Shown one piece after another: positions 7,712-14,710 of a stretch of DNA of 14,710 nt (the first letter of the stretch is position 1; each line of letters begins with the position of its first letter). The position numbers and the translations under genes are program-made. The notes beneath the pieces are model-generated. The model was not told where the DNA came from. It did not search any database and saw nothing but the letters and a program-made list of their open reading frames with translations. The stretch lies in assembly GCA_014378285.1 (NCBI GenBank), contig JACMNZ010000089.1, positions 1-14,710 of the forward strand, given 5' to 3'. This DNA comes from Pseudopedobacter sp. (GTDB taxonomy: Bacteria; Bacteroidota; Bacteroidia; Sphingobacteriales; Sphingobacteriaceae).

Positions 7712-9439
7712 TTATTTTACTTTCAGGGTAATCATTTTGCTATTTCTTGTTCCAGCAAAAGGTTCGGTTTTTATAGATAAAAATAATTTAAAATCTCCTG
7801 ATTGATTAGGGGAGGTAATATTTAAACTTAATAGCTTTGTCTCATTGGCCTTTAAGCTTAAATTTTTTAGCGATTTTGAAAGCGGTATGAGGCTTATAAT
7901 TTCTCCATCTTTTATTAAACCATATTGAAAACTACATTTCCATTTTTCATTATCGTCAGAAAAAGAGATGGTTTTTGAATAGGGATTTTTTAATGTAAAA
8001 GTAATAGATTTTGTTTCGTTTTTATTCCAATCCTTTGGGAAATTTATAGGATCAAAATAAATCTTGGGATAAAACCTAACATCATCAATTAAAGTAAAAT
8101 GATAAAAACCTTTACTAGTTTCTATTGATTCTTGGTTGGTAGAATCGGCTTTACCTTCTTCAATTAAATAAATGTTTTTCCCTTGAATTTCATTTTCTAA
8201 CGACCAAAGATCATATTGTGTTTGCCTATAATTGATAGAATTATAAGCCACAGCATTTAAAGAATTTGTATAAAAATTATAGTAAGAAGCATCTTGAAAA
8301 CCATCTTTAAAGATTATATTTTTCCCTTCAGCTGCAATTTCTATTTGTTTTGCCCAAATATCATAACCTTGAAAACTTGCCACAAATACAATTTTATTGG
8401 CGGTAGGTATAAAACCCATAATTATAAAGCGAACCAAAACGATTAACAAAATATTTATCCCAAATAACCATTTAAATTTAGAAAAGTGATTGATGTTTTT
8501 GCTAGCATAAACGTACGCTAAGATGAAAAGAGCAATAAACTCTATTAATGGCCACTGCGCTTGCACTCTTCCTTTAAATGTGCTTAAGAAAAAGAAAATA
8601 AATACTCCATATAAAACAAACTTCAAAGATCTTAAAAAAGCATCTTGATTTGCTTTTTGTTTAAATCCATAATAAAATAGTAACCAACCAACTAATGGAC
8701 CCATCATTAAAAGTTGGTCTAAAAAATATTGAGAAGTATAATCAAAACTATAAGGTGTTGCAGAGCGATCTATAATGTGATAATAAAAGGATGGAAAACC
8801 ATTTTGGTATTGCCAGTATAAATGTGGCAAGCATACAAAAATCCCTAAAAATATGACTGCGTAAAACGATTTCCTCTTAAAAAGTTTAAGGTTAGAAATT
8901 AATACTAAAATTATCAAAAGAATACCGTGGTACTTACTCAGCATCAATGCCCCACAAACTAATCCAAGCAATATAGCCCAGTAAATTTTGTCTTCTTTTA
9001 AATAGACTTGATAGAGGTATAAGAATAATATGCTAAAGAAAAATAGTGGAACATCCGGAGTGGTAATAAACGAATATACATGAAATAACAAAACCGAGCT
9101 TATCATAATGATGAACAAAGAAATGTTTGGATTATATTTTTTAACTATTTGATATAAAATTATAAGGCCCACTAAGTTGCTTATTACTGTAAAAAGCCTA
9201 AGTCCTAATGTATTTTTAAATAAGGAATACCCAGCTTTTATAAATAAAGCTACCATTGGTGGATGATCAAAATAACCCCAAGCTAAAAATTTAGAAAAAA
9301 CCCAATAATAGGCTTCATCAGGGTGTAATCCGGTAAAATAAGATTGAAGTAAGTTTAGTAAAAATGTTAAACAAAGAAAAAAAACAAAGAGATTCTTATT
9401 TTTTATACTTAAAAAATTTTGATTCGATATTTTTCCCAT
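7712..9439 (-). CDS. GT39-family (ArnT/PMT-like) membrane glycosyltransferase
   Basis: Enzymes of this family sit in the inner membrane and move a sugar from a polyprenyl-phosphate carrier to lipid or protein on the periplasmic side. The protein has 575 residues from this start. The first helix (about 17-35) is followed by the hallmark loop HPDEAYYW with D41/E42 and by YFDHPPM with D58, which match the acidic catalytic loop of GT39. About ten further hydrophobic helices reach residue 345. A soluble part follows: a mixed region (about 346-460), then a likely beta-sandwich (about 463-575) with NPYSKTISFSDDNEKW and LSLKANETKLLSLNI. A TTG at 9481 would add 14 residues, but the ATG at 9439 overlaps the gtrA stop as TAATG, a classic coupled junction, so I prefer it. 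Acceptor and sugar are unknown. Confidence 0.88.
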   Translation of the reverse strand: MGKISNQNFLSIKNKNLFVFFLCLTFLLNLLQSYFTGLHPDEAYYWVFSKFLAWGYFDHPPMVALFIKAGYSLFKNTLGLRLFTVISNLVGLIILYQIVKKYNPNISLFIIMISSVLLFHVYSFITTPDVPLFFFSILFLYLYQVYLKEDKIYWAILLGLVCGALMLSKYHGILLIILVLISNLKLFKRKSFYAVIFLGIFVCLPHLYWQYQNGFPSFYYHIIDRSATPYSFDYTSQYFLDQLLMMGPLVGWLLFYYGFKQKANQDAFLRSLKFVLYGVFIFFFLSTFKGRVQAQWPLIEFIALFILAYVYASKNINHFSKFKWLFGINILLIVLVRFIIMGFIPTANKIVFVASFQGYDIWAKQIEIAAEGKNIIFKDGFQDASYYNFYTNSLNAVAYNSINYRQTQYDLWSLENEIQGKNIYLIEEGKADSTNQESIETSKGFYHFTLIDDVRFYPKIYFDPINFPKDWNKNETKSITFTLKNPYSKTISFSDDNEKWKCSFQYGLIKDGEIISLIPLSKSLKNLSLKANETKLLSLNITSPNQSGDFKLFLSIKTEPFAGTRNSKMITLKVK

Positions 9440-9840
9440 TATGCTGCAAAAGTATATATATAGTTTGCAAAAAAGTTCCAAATAGAGACCGCTATAATGG
9501 CGAAAACTTTAGCGAGGTAAAAATTAATTTTTAATTTATCATTTAAAATATAGATGATGATATTATTAAAAACTAAACCTATCAATGCAATAGCGAAAAA
9601 TTTACCAAACTGTTGAAAGGTTCTTGGATCATGGCTTTGAAAAGTCCAATATCTATTAAAAAAATAATTGGTTACGGTAGCGAAAAGAAATCCGCAAGAA
9701 TTTGCTACATATTTGTGGATTTTAAATTTTTCTTTTAACATCCAAGTTATGCCAAAATCAACAAAAATCCCCGAAAACCCGACTATGCCAAATCTGATAA
9801 ATTTAAAAAATAATTCTTTAGTTATGGCAGCAATAATCAT
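9439..9840 (-). CDS. GtrA-family membrane protein
   Basis: This 133-residue protein has four hydrophobic segments (about 13-34, 44-65, 78-98 and 107-130). The first helix begins with FIRFGIVGFSGIFVDF, and the second contains the NYFFNRYWTF segment typical of the GtrA family. GtrA of serotype-converting phages is thought to flip undecaprenyl-phosphate-glucose across the inner membrane. It normally works with a GT2 enzyme (GtrB) that makes the carrier-linked sugar; no GtrB-like gene is in the window. Here the next gene, coupled through TAATG, is a GT39 enzyme that would use such a carrier-linked sugar, so a flippase role is a reasonable inference. The ATG at 9840 lies 23 nt past the sucB terminator, leaving little room for a promoter; TAGATTTT near 9847-9854 is one mismatch from a -7 element. 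Confidence 0.85.
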   Translation of the reverse strand: MIIAAITKELFFKFIRFGIVGFSGIFVDFGITWMLKEKFKIHKYVANSCGFLFATVTNYFFNRYWTFQSHDPRTFQQFGKFFAIALIGLVFNNIIIYILNDKLKINFYLAKVFAIIAVSIWNFFANYIYTFAA

Positions 9841-9862
9841 CTTTAAAAATCTATAAAAAAGA

Positions 9863-9890
9863 AAAAACCTCTAATTACTCAGAGGTTTTT
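9863..9890 (-). terminator. Rho-independent terminator of sucAB, bidirectional in form
   Basis: A perfect 10-bp stem pairs AAAAACCTCT (9863-9872) with AGAGGTTTTT (9881-9890) around an 8-nt loop. Read on the minus strand, it begins 17 nt past the sucB stop and ends in a T run. The symmetric A and T flanks would allow use in either direction. It separates sucAB from the gtrA operon on the same strand. Confidence 0.88.
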
Positions 9891-9906
9891 AAAATCTATT
9901 TTGATG

Positions 9907-11460
9907 TTAAACTCCTAACAATAATCTTGCAGGATCTTCTAACAATTGTTTTACGCGAACTAAGAAACCTACTGACTCTCTTCCATCTATAACTCTATGG
10001 TCATAAGATAAAGCCAAATACATCATCGGAAGGATAACAACTTGTCCGTTTTGCGCCATTGGGCGTTCAACAATATTGTGCATTCCTAAAATTGCGGATT
10101 GTGGGGCATTTATAATCGGAGTTGACATCATAGAGCCAAATACACCACCGTTAGTGATTGTAAAAGTACCTCCAGTCATTTCTTCTAAACTTAATTTACC
10201 ATCTCTCGCTTTTGTTGCTAATGCAATTACTTCTTTTTCAATTTGAGCTAAAGACATGCTATCTGCATTTCTAATTACAGGAACAACCAAACCTTTAGGT
10301 GCAGACACAGCTATAGAAATATCAGCAAAATTGCTGTAAACAAATTCTTCACCTTCAATTCTTGCACCAACCGCAGGGAAATCTTTTAGAGCTTCTGTTA
10401 CAGCTTTGGTAAAAAACGACATAAAGCCTAAACCGACTCCATGTTTTTCTTTAAATTGGTCTTTATACTTTTTCCTTAATTCCATTACCGGCCCCATGTT
10501 TACTTCGTTAAAAGTAGTTAACATGGCAGTCTCATTTTTTACAGTAACTAAACGTTTGGCAATAGTCTTCCTTAAAGAAGTCATTTTCTCCCTACGTTCA
10601 TTTCTTTCACCAGAAACTGTAGAAGTTGTTGCTATGCTTATATTTTTAAAGTTTGCGCTTTCGACTTTTAGCTTATGACTTTCAGCTTTTTGCGCATTCA
10701 TTGCATCCTCTTTAGTGATACGTCCATCAATACCAGAGCTTTTCACTTCTTTTGCATCAATCCCTTTTTCTGATAATATTTTTGCTGCCGCAGGAGATGG
10801 AGATTTATCCGCATAAGAAGCGGTAAATTTTTCATTCGTAGCCTGATTTTCAGTACTATCAGCTTTTGGTTTTGAGCTTTGAGCTTGTACCCCACCGTCA
10901 GAAATTTTCGCTACAACAGCTCCAATTTCTAAAGTATCGCCTTCTTTTGCAACTAAATTCAAGATACCAGCACTTTCTGCAGGTAATTCAAATGTTGCTT
11001 TGTCAGACTCTAGTTCGGCAATTACTTCATCCATTTCAACAAAATCACCTTCTTGTTTTAACCATTTTGTTAAGGTTACTTCGGTAATAGATTCGCCAAC
11101 AGATGGAACTTTTATTTCTTTGGTTTCAGTATTCGCAGCTATTTTATCAACAGTGTTTTCTACTTCTTCCTTTATTTCTTCTTGCTCTTCTTTTGCAGGA
11201 GTATCTTGAGTTGATGATGTTGAGCCACCTTCTTCAATGTTGCAAACAATGGCACCAACTTCTAAAGTATCACCTTCTTTGGCAATTAATTTTAAAGTTC
11301 CAGCTGCTTCTGCGGGTAATTCAAATGTTGCTTTATCAGATTCTAATTCGGCAATCACCTCATCCATTTCTACATGGTCACCGTCTTTTTTTAACCATTT
11401 AGCTAAAACAACTTCTGTGATTGATTCTCCTACTGAAGGGACTTTTATTTCTAAGCTCAT
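9907..11460 (-). CDS. sucB: 2-oxoglutarate dehydrogenase E2 (dihydrolipoyl succinyltransferase), two lipoyl domains
   Basis: This is the core acyltransferase of the 2-oxoglutarate dehydrogenase complex; it moves the succinyl group from E1 to CoA. The protein has 517 residues against about 405 in single-lipoyl SucB. Lipoyl domain 1 spans residues 1-78 with lipoyl lysine K43 ([10 protein letters not shown]), and lipoyl domain 2 spans 115-190 with K154 in the same motif. The peripheral subunit-binding domain is at about 219-257 ([14 protein letters not shown], then GRITKED). The catalytic domain runs from about 290 to the end, with the active-site motif DHRVIDG near the C-terminus. The linkers are rich in Glu, Lys, Ala and Thr. 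Specificity for succinyl is taken from the partner sucA, 23 nt upstream with tandem TAA stops between them. E3 (lpd) is not in the window. The extra lipoyl domain arises from a tandem duplication. Confidence 0.96.
   Translation of the reverse strand: MSLEIKVPSVGESITEVVLAKWLKKDGDHVEMDEVIAELESDKATFELPAEAAGTLKLIAKEGDTLEVGAIVCNIEEGGSTSSTQDTPAKEEQEEIKEEVENTVDKIAANTETKEIKVPSVGESITEVTLTKWLKQEGDFVEMDEVIAELESDKATFELPAESAGILNLVAKEGDTLEIGAVVAKISDGGVQAQSSKPKADSTENQATNEKFTASYADKSPSPAAAKILSEKGIDAKEVKSSGIDGRITKEDAMNAQKAESHKLKVESANFKNISIATTSTVSGERNERREKMTSLRKTIAKRLVTVKNETAMLTTFNEVNMGPVMELRKKYKDQFKEKHGVGLGFMSFFTKAVTEALKDFPAVGARIEGEEFVYSNFADISIAVSAPKGLVVPVIRNADSMSLAQIEKEVIALATKARDGKLSLEEMTGGTFTITNGGVFGSMMSTPIINAPQSAILGMHNIVERPMAQNGQVVILPMMYLALSYDHRVIDGRESVGFLVRVKQLLEDPARLLLGV
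10657..10691 (-). repeat. 7-bp periodic repeat inside a sucB linker (array 1)
   Basis: On the plus strand five consecutive heptamers read GCTTTCG, ACTTTTA, GCTTATG, ACTTTCA and GCTTTTT, a loose consensus of R-C-T-T-T-Y-R; a sixth degenerate unit may lie at 10650-10656. Three units make 21 nt, so the encoded linker has a 7-residue period (KAESHKL, then KVESANF) between the subunit-binding and catalytic domains. Confidence 0.7.
10862..10889 (-). repeat. 7-bp periodic repeat inside a sucB linker (array 2)
   Basis: Four consecutive plus-strand heptamers read GCTTTTG, GTTTTGA, GCTTTGA and GCTTGTA. They have the same period and the same core as array 1. They encode the linker between lipoyl domain 2 and the subunit-binding domain (residues about 191-199, VQAQSSKPK). 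Confidence 0.55.
10891..11118 (-). repeat. Direct repeat copy encoding lipoyl domain 2 of SucB
   Basis: This segment encodes residues 115-190 and is a direct copy of 11224-11451 at an offset of exactly 333 nt. In the central 67 nt (10975-11041 against 11308-11374) I count 7 mismatches. All but one are transitions, and most fall at third codon positions. Confidence 0.92.
11224..11451 (-). repeat. Direct repeat copy encoding lipoyl domain 1 of SucB
   Basis: This segment encodes residues 4-79 and is the partner of the copy at 10891-11118. Both copies keep the complete lipoyl attachment motif ESDKA, so both domains should be lipoylated. Confidence 0.92.
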
Positions 11461-11483
11461 AAATTTATGAATGTTATTTCTTA

Positions 11484-14288
11484 TTAATCAACTTTAGCCG
11501 TATTGGCTGTAGCGGATTTTTTTATTACCTCTTTAACTTTTTCTACGTTTTTAACCTCAAATGCTTTAGCAACAATAGCTGCTTGTTCTGCCAAATGTTG
11601 TTTAGCAAAACCAGTTGCTGGGCTACTGGAAGGCTTTCTTGAAATAACGTCAAAATTAAAATCTGATTTTCTAAAGATCCTAGATATAAATGGCCAAGCT
11701 CCCATGTTTTCTGGTTCTTCTTGTACCCAGATAAACTCGGCGTTTTTATATTTTTTCCTGAGTTTACCTAACTGCTCAAAAGGTATTGGATAAACTTGCT
11801 CTAACCTCACAATAGCAATATCTTGTTTTTTGGTTTTTTCTTGTTCTTCTAATAAATCATAATAAATTTTACCAAAAGACATTAAAACACGTTTAACATT
11901 TATTGCCTTTACGTTTGGATCATCAATTACCTCTTGAAATTTATTATCGATAAAATCTTTTAAAGGAGAAACGCATTTTGGAAATCTCAACAAGCTTTTT
12001 GGAGTGAAAACAATTAAAGGCTTACGTATATCCCTCTTTAATTGACGGCGTAAAGCATGGAAAAACTGTGCAGGATTAGTACAATTAACTACTTGCATAT
12101 TATTTTCGGCACAAAGCTCTAAAAAACGCTCAATCCTTGCGGATGAATGTTCTGGACCTTGACCTTCATAACCATGAGGGAGCAATACCACCAAACCATT
12201 GGCTCTTTGCCACTTAGTTTCTGCCGCAGAAATATATTGGTCTAAAATAATTTGCGCACCATTAAAAAAGTCGCCAAATTGTGCTTCCCAAATGGTTAAA
12301 GCGTTAGGATTTGCCATTGCATACCCATACTCAAAACCTAAAACACCATATTCTGATAGGTGTGAATTATAGATTTCAAATGGAGGTTGATTTTTGGAAA
12401 TATTTGATATTGGCGTGTATTCTTCTTCAGAATCTTCTACTTTAACAACAGCATGACGATGAGAAAATGTTCCTCTTTCTACATCCTGTCCGCTCATTCT
12501 TACTCTCTTGCCGTCGTTAATCACACTGGCATAAGCAAGTAACTCGCCCATTGCCCAATCAAAAACATGGGTTTCTTCGGCCATCTTTAAACGCTCTTTA
12601 AACAAGCGGTCAATTTTTGATAAGAATTTTTTACCTTGAGGAAGCGTTGAAATACTTGTGGCAAGCTTTAAAAAAGTTTCTTTATCGATAGAAGTATCTG
12701 GAGAATATTCAAAATCTTCTGGTTTAGAAAATCTCACTGCTGTCCATGCGCCAGAAAAAGCTGGATTAGATGGAGCTCCCTTATCTTCTTTAGATTCGTT
12801 TAATCTTTCTTGTAAAAGAGCTTTAAACTCTTTTTCCATTTGCTTAGCCAGATTATTATCAACCGTACCAGAAGAAAGTAGTTTTTTTACATAAATTTCT
12901 CGTGGATTTGGATGGCTCTCTATGGTTTTATAGAGCATAGGTTGCGTAAAACGAGGTTCATCAGCTTCATTATGACCATATCTTCGATAACATAAAATAT
13001 CAATAAAAACATCATTATGAAAACGCTGACGGTATTCCATAGCCATATTTATTGCATAAACTAATTCCTCAACATCATCACCATTAACGTGGAAAACTGG
13101 AGATAACGTTACTTTAGCAATGTCTGTACAATAAGTTGATGACCTTGCATCTTTATAATTGGTAGTGAAACCAATTTGATTATTAATGACTAGATGAATA
13201 GTTCCACCGGTAGAGTAGGCATCTAATTTAGACATCTGTAAAACCTCATAAACAATGCCTTGTCCTGCTACAGAAGCATCACCATGTAATAAAATAGGGG
13301 CAATTCGCTTGTAATCGCTATCATATTTTAAATCCATTTTAGAACGAGTAATACCTTCTACAACTGCAGAAACTGTTTCTAAATGGGATGGATTTGGGCA
13401 AAGACTTAAATGAACTTTTTTGTTATGTGATGTCTCAACATCGGTAGAAAAACCCAAATGGTATTTAACATCGCCACCAAAAGGAAGATCTTTATTGTAT
13501 TTTCCATCAAACTCAGAGAAGATGTCTTTATAAGTTTTGCCCATAACGTTGGCCAAAACGTTTAGTCTTCCTCTGTGAGCCATTCCTATCACAAATTCTT
13601 CGATACCTAAATCGGCACCTTTCTCAATTACAGAATCTAAAGCAGGTATTAAGGCTTCTGCACCTTCTAACGAAAATCTTTTTTGTCCTAAAAATTTAGT
13701 CCCTAAAAAGTTTTCAAAAGCTACCGCTTGGTTTAATTTTAAAAGGATTCTTTTCTTTTTTTCTACATCAAAATCTGGCTTATTTCTGGATTTTTCCATA
13801 CGATCTTCAAACCATTTTAGTTTGATAGGATTACGCATGTATCTATATTCTATACCTAAAGATTGGCAATAAGTATCTTCTAAAAGTTGTTTAATTTCTC
13901 TTAAAGTAGCATTTGAACCTAAACCAACTTCTAAGCCAGCTTTAAAAACGGTATCCAAATCAGCCTCTGTAAAACCAAAAGTTTCTAACTCTTTACCAGG
14001 AAAATATTGCCTACGCTCTCTTACTGGATTTGTTTTGGTAAATAAATGCCCACGATCCCTGAAACCATTAATCATGTTTAAAGCATTAATTTCTTTTAAA
14101 ACATGTTCTGGAGTACTTGAGGTAATGTTTTCTGAAGAGATATTATTATCTGATTGTTGGCCAAAGTCAAAACCTTCAAAAAATTTTTGCCAGCCAAAAT
14201 CAACAGAAGCGGGATCTTGTTGGTAAGACTGATATAAGGAATCTATATAGGCCGAATCGGCATTACTGAGATAAGATAAACTATCCAT
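11484..14288 (-). CDS. sucA: 2-oxoglutarate dehydrogenase E1 component
   Basis: This thiamine-diphosphate enzyme decarboxylates 2-oxoglutarate and reductively succinylates the lipoyl group of E2, a control step of the citric acid cycle. The 934-residue length fits the family. The N-terminal helix ([20 protein letters not shown]) is the segment that tethers E1 to the complex. Active-site landmarks are H238 in [10 protein letters not shown]337 in GDASVAGQG and N369/N370 in [10 protein letters not shown], the last two forming the usual metal-diphosphate site. The transketolase-like pyrimidine domain includes the [16 protein letters not shown] stretch, and the C-terminal domain contains [16 protein letters not shown] at 14291 would add one residue, but ATG at 14288 is the natural start. 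The gene is followed 23 nt later by sucB in one operon. A candidate -7 element lies 26 nt upstream of the ATG. Confidence 0.98.
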   Translation of the reverse strand: MDSLSYLSNADSAYIDSLYQSYQQDPASVDFGWQKFFEGFDFGQQSDNNISSENITSSTPEHVLKEINALNMINGFRDRGHLFTKTNPVRERRQYFPGKELETFGFTEADLDTVFKAGLEVGLGSNATLREIKQLLEDTYCQSLGIEYRYMRNPIKLKWFEDRMEKSRNKPDFDVEKKKRILLKLNQAVAFENFLGTKFLGQKRFSLEGAEALIPALDSVIEKGADLGIEEFVIGMAHRGRLNVLANVMGKTYKDIFSEFDGKYNKDLPFGGDVKYHLGFSTDVETSHNKKVHLSLCPNPSHLETVSAVVEGITRSKMDLKYDSDYKRIAPILLHGDASVAGQGIVYEVLQMSKLDAYSTGGTIHLVINNQIGFTTNYKDARSSTYCTDIAKVTLSPVFHVNGDDVEELVYAINMAMEYRQRFHNDVFIDILCYRRYGHNEADEPRFTQPMLYKTIESHPNPREIYVKKLLSSGTVDNNLAKQMEKEFKALLQERLNESKEDKGAPSNPAFSGAWTAVRFSKPEDFEYSPDTSIDKETFLKLATSISTLPQGKKFLSKIDRLFKERLKMAEETHVFDWAMGELLAYASVINDGKRVRMSGQDVERGTFSHRHAVVKVEDSEEEYTPISNISKNQPPFEIYNSHLSEYGVLGFEYGYAMANPNALTIWEAQFGDFFNGAQIILDQYISAAETKWQRANGLVVLLPHGYEGQGPEHSSARIERFLELCAENNMQVVNCTNPAQFFHALRRQLKRDIRKPLIVFTPKSLLRFPKCVSPLKDFIDNKFQEVIDDPNVKAINVKRVLMSFGKIYYDLLEEQEKTKKQDIAIVRLEQVYPIPFEQLGKLRKKYKNAEFIWVQEEPENMGAWPFISRIFRKSDFNFDVISRKPSSSPATGFAKQHLAEQAAIVAKAFEVKNVEKVKEVIKKSATANTAKVD

Positions 14289-14313
14289 CAAAAAAAATAT
14301 TTTTTATTAGCTA

Positions 14314-14321
14314 CAAAAGTA
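14314..14321 (-). promoter_or_regulatory. Candidate -7 promoter element of sucAB
   Basis: On the minus strand the eight bases read TACTTTTG, an exact match to the Bacteroidota -7 consensus TAnnTTTG. It would start transcription about 15-20 nt before the sucA ATG. No TTTG is found about 19 nt upstream at the -33 position; that position reads AATG and lies inside the palindrome at 14339-14355. Confidence 0.55.
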
Positions 14322-14338
14322 AAAAAATAGGTTCGTAA

Positions 14339-14355
14339 ACCATTAATTTAATGGT
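14339..14355. promoter_or_regulatory. Perfect 17-bp palindrome upstream of sucA, possible operator
   Basis: ACCATTAA and TTAATGGT are exact inverted arms around a single T. The site covers the expected -33 position of the sucA promoter, where a bound dimeric regulator would block or aid polymerase. It could instead be a weak hairpin behind the upstream MerR gene, whose stop is 35 nt away; the T run that follows is about 12 nt further on, which is loose for a terminator. Confidence 0.45.
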
Positions 14356-14389
14356 ATTAATTAAATTTAATGTAGATACTTGTATATTG

Positions 14390-14710
14390 CTATGTAGCAG
14401 TATGATTTAGGTGTGTTACTTGATCAATAAACTCCTGAATATTTTTTATGTAAGTTGTGTTTGGCTTATCTGATAGTTGATTAATAGCAATTTGTGCACC
14501 TGCTAAAATCAAGCTTATATTGCCAGTATTTTCGATTATTTTGGAAATAGTGTCTTCTATTTTCATATCAGTATTAGCGATGGTAAGAACGGTAAAAACA
14601 AAATCAGGTTCGTAATAATTAACTACTTCACCTAAACTTTCAAAAGGTAAATCCTGCCCTAGGTATAATGCCTGATGCCCGTTGCTCCTAATAATAAATT
14701 GCGCAAAAAG
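14390..14710 (-). CDS. MerR-family regulator with cobalamin-binding-like domain, C-terminal part
   Basis: The frame is open from the right window edge to a TAG at 14390, giving the last 106 residues of a gene that starts outside. The visible sequence includes GHQALYLGQDLPFESL, then YYEPDFVFTVL, then ISLILAGAQIA. This alternation of strands and helices, with LGQDxPxxxL, is what I know from the B12-binding half of Bacteroidota MerR regulators related to LitR/CarH. Those proteins bind adenosylcobalamin and can release DNA in light. The DNA-binding helix-turn-helix and the histidine that would ligate cobalt are expected in the missing N-terminal part, so B12 binding cannot be judged here. The gene is on the same strand as sucA, 101 nt upstream. 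Regulation of sucAB by it is possible but unproven. Confidence 0.72.
   Translation of the reverse strand, partial: LFAQFIIRSNGHQALYLGQDLPFESLGEVVNYYEPDFVFTVLTIANTDMKIEDTISKIIENTGNISLILAGAQIAINQLSDKPNTTYIKNIQEFIDQVTHLNHTAT

Noticed and set aside
6681..9840. The gtrA operon as a phage-derived serotype-conversion cassette
   Set aside because: There is no GtrB-type GT2 gene, integrase or attachment site, and base composition is like the neighbours.
10866..11470. Several overlapping plus-strand open frames opposite the sucB lipoyl region, rich in Leu, Gln and Ser
   Set aside because: They are antisense to conserved sucB codons, resemble each other only because the lipoyl segment is duplicated, and have no start context or protein-like composition.
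1..14710. CRISPR array, insertion sequence, prophage, toxin-antitoxin pair, tRNA or rRNA
   Set aside because: I found no direct-repeat and spacer pattern, transposase or phage motif, terminal inverted repeats around genes, small gene pair, or cloverleaf on either strand.

Overview
The window is AT-rich (roughly one third G+C, judged by eye) and looks like chromosome of a Bacteroidota member, most likely a Pedobacter-like Sphingobacteriaceae. The reasons are the serine hydroxymethyltransferase variant with a D-I-S-H-P segment, the lack of clear Shine-Dalgarno sequences, a TAnnTTTG-type -7 promoter element before sucA, and a B12-type MerR regulator. I see no phage, insertion sequence, CRISPR array, tRNA or rRNA. 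The content is mostly housekeeping plus a small envelope glycosylation operon, and I found no convincing new defence or mobile system.

Left part (1-3893): the 3' part of an MFS_3-type exporter is followed after 2 nt by scpA (kleisin of the SMC-ScpAB condensin). scpA runs tail to tail into a Gfo/Idh/MocA sugar dehydrogenase gene, and the two coding regions overlap by 44 nt on opposite strands. A 125-nt divergent spacer separates the dehydrogenase from glyA.

Middle (3923-9840): a soluble GAF-PAS-PAS-PAS hybrid histidine kinase with its own receiver follows glyA after 29 nt. It ends 1 nt from an opposing operon on the minus strand. That operon reads gtrA (membrane GtrA-family protein), then a GT39/ArnT-like glycosyltransferase with a C-terminal soluble part, then a secreted outer-membrane beta-barrel candidate. 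The first two genes overlap as TAATG and the last two are 2 nt apart, so they are probably one transcript acting on lipid-linked sugars and the envelope.

Right part (9863-14710): sucA and sucB (E1 and E2 of the 2-oxoglutarate dehydrogenase complex) form an operon on the minus strand that ends in a strong hairpin terminator. sucB has two nearly identical lipoyl domains, and two of its interdomain linkers are built on 7-bp periodic DNA repeats. Upstream of sucA lie a candidate -7 element, a perfect 17-bp palindrome, and the 3' end of a MerR-type regulator with a cobalamin-binding-like domain that leaves the window.

Two computed gene starts were moved from TTG to the next in-frame ATG (sucA to 14288, the GT39 gene to 9439). 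The GT39 change is supported by the TAATG junction with gtrA.
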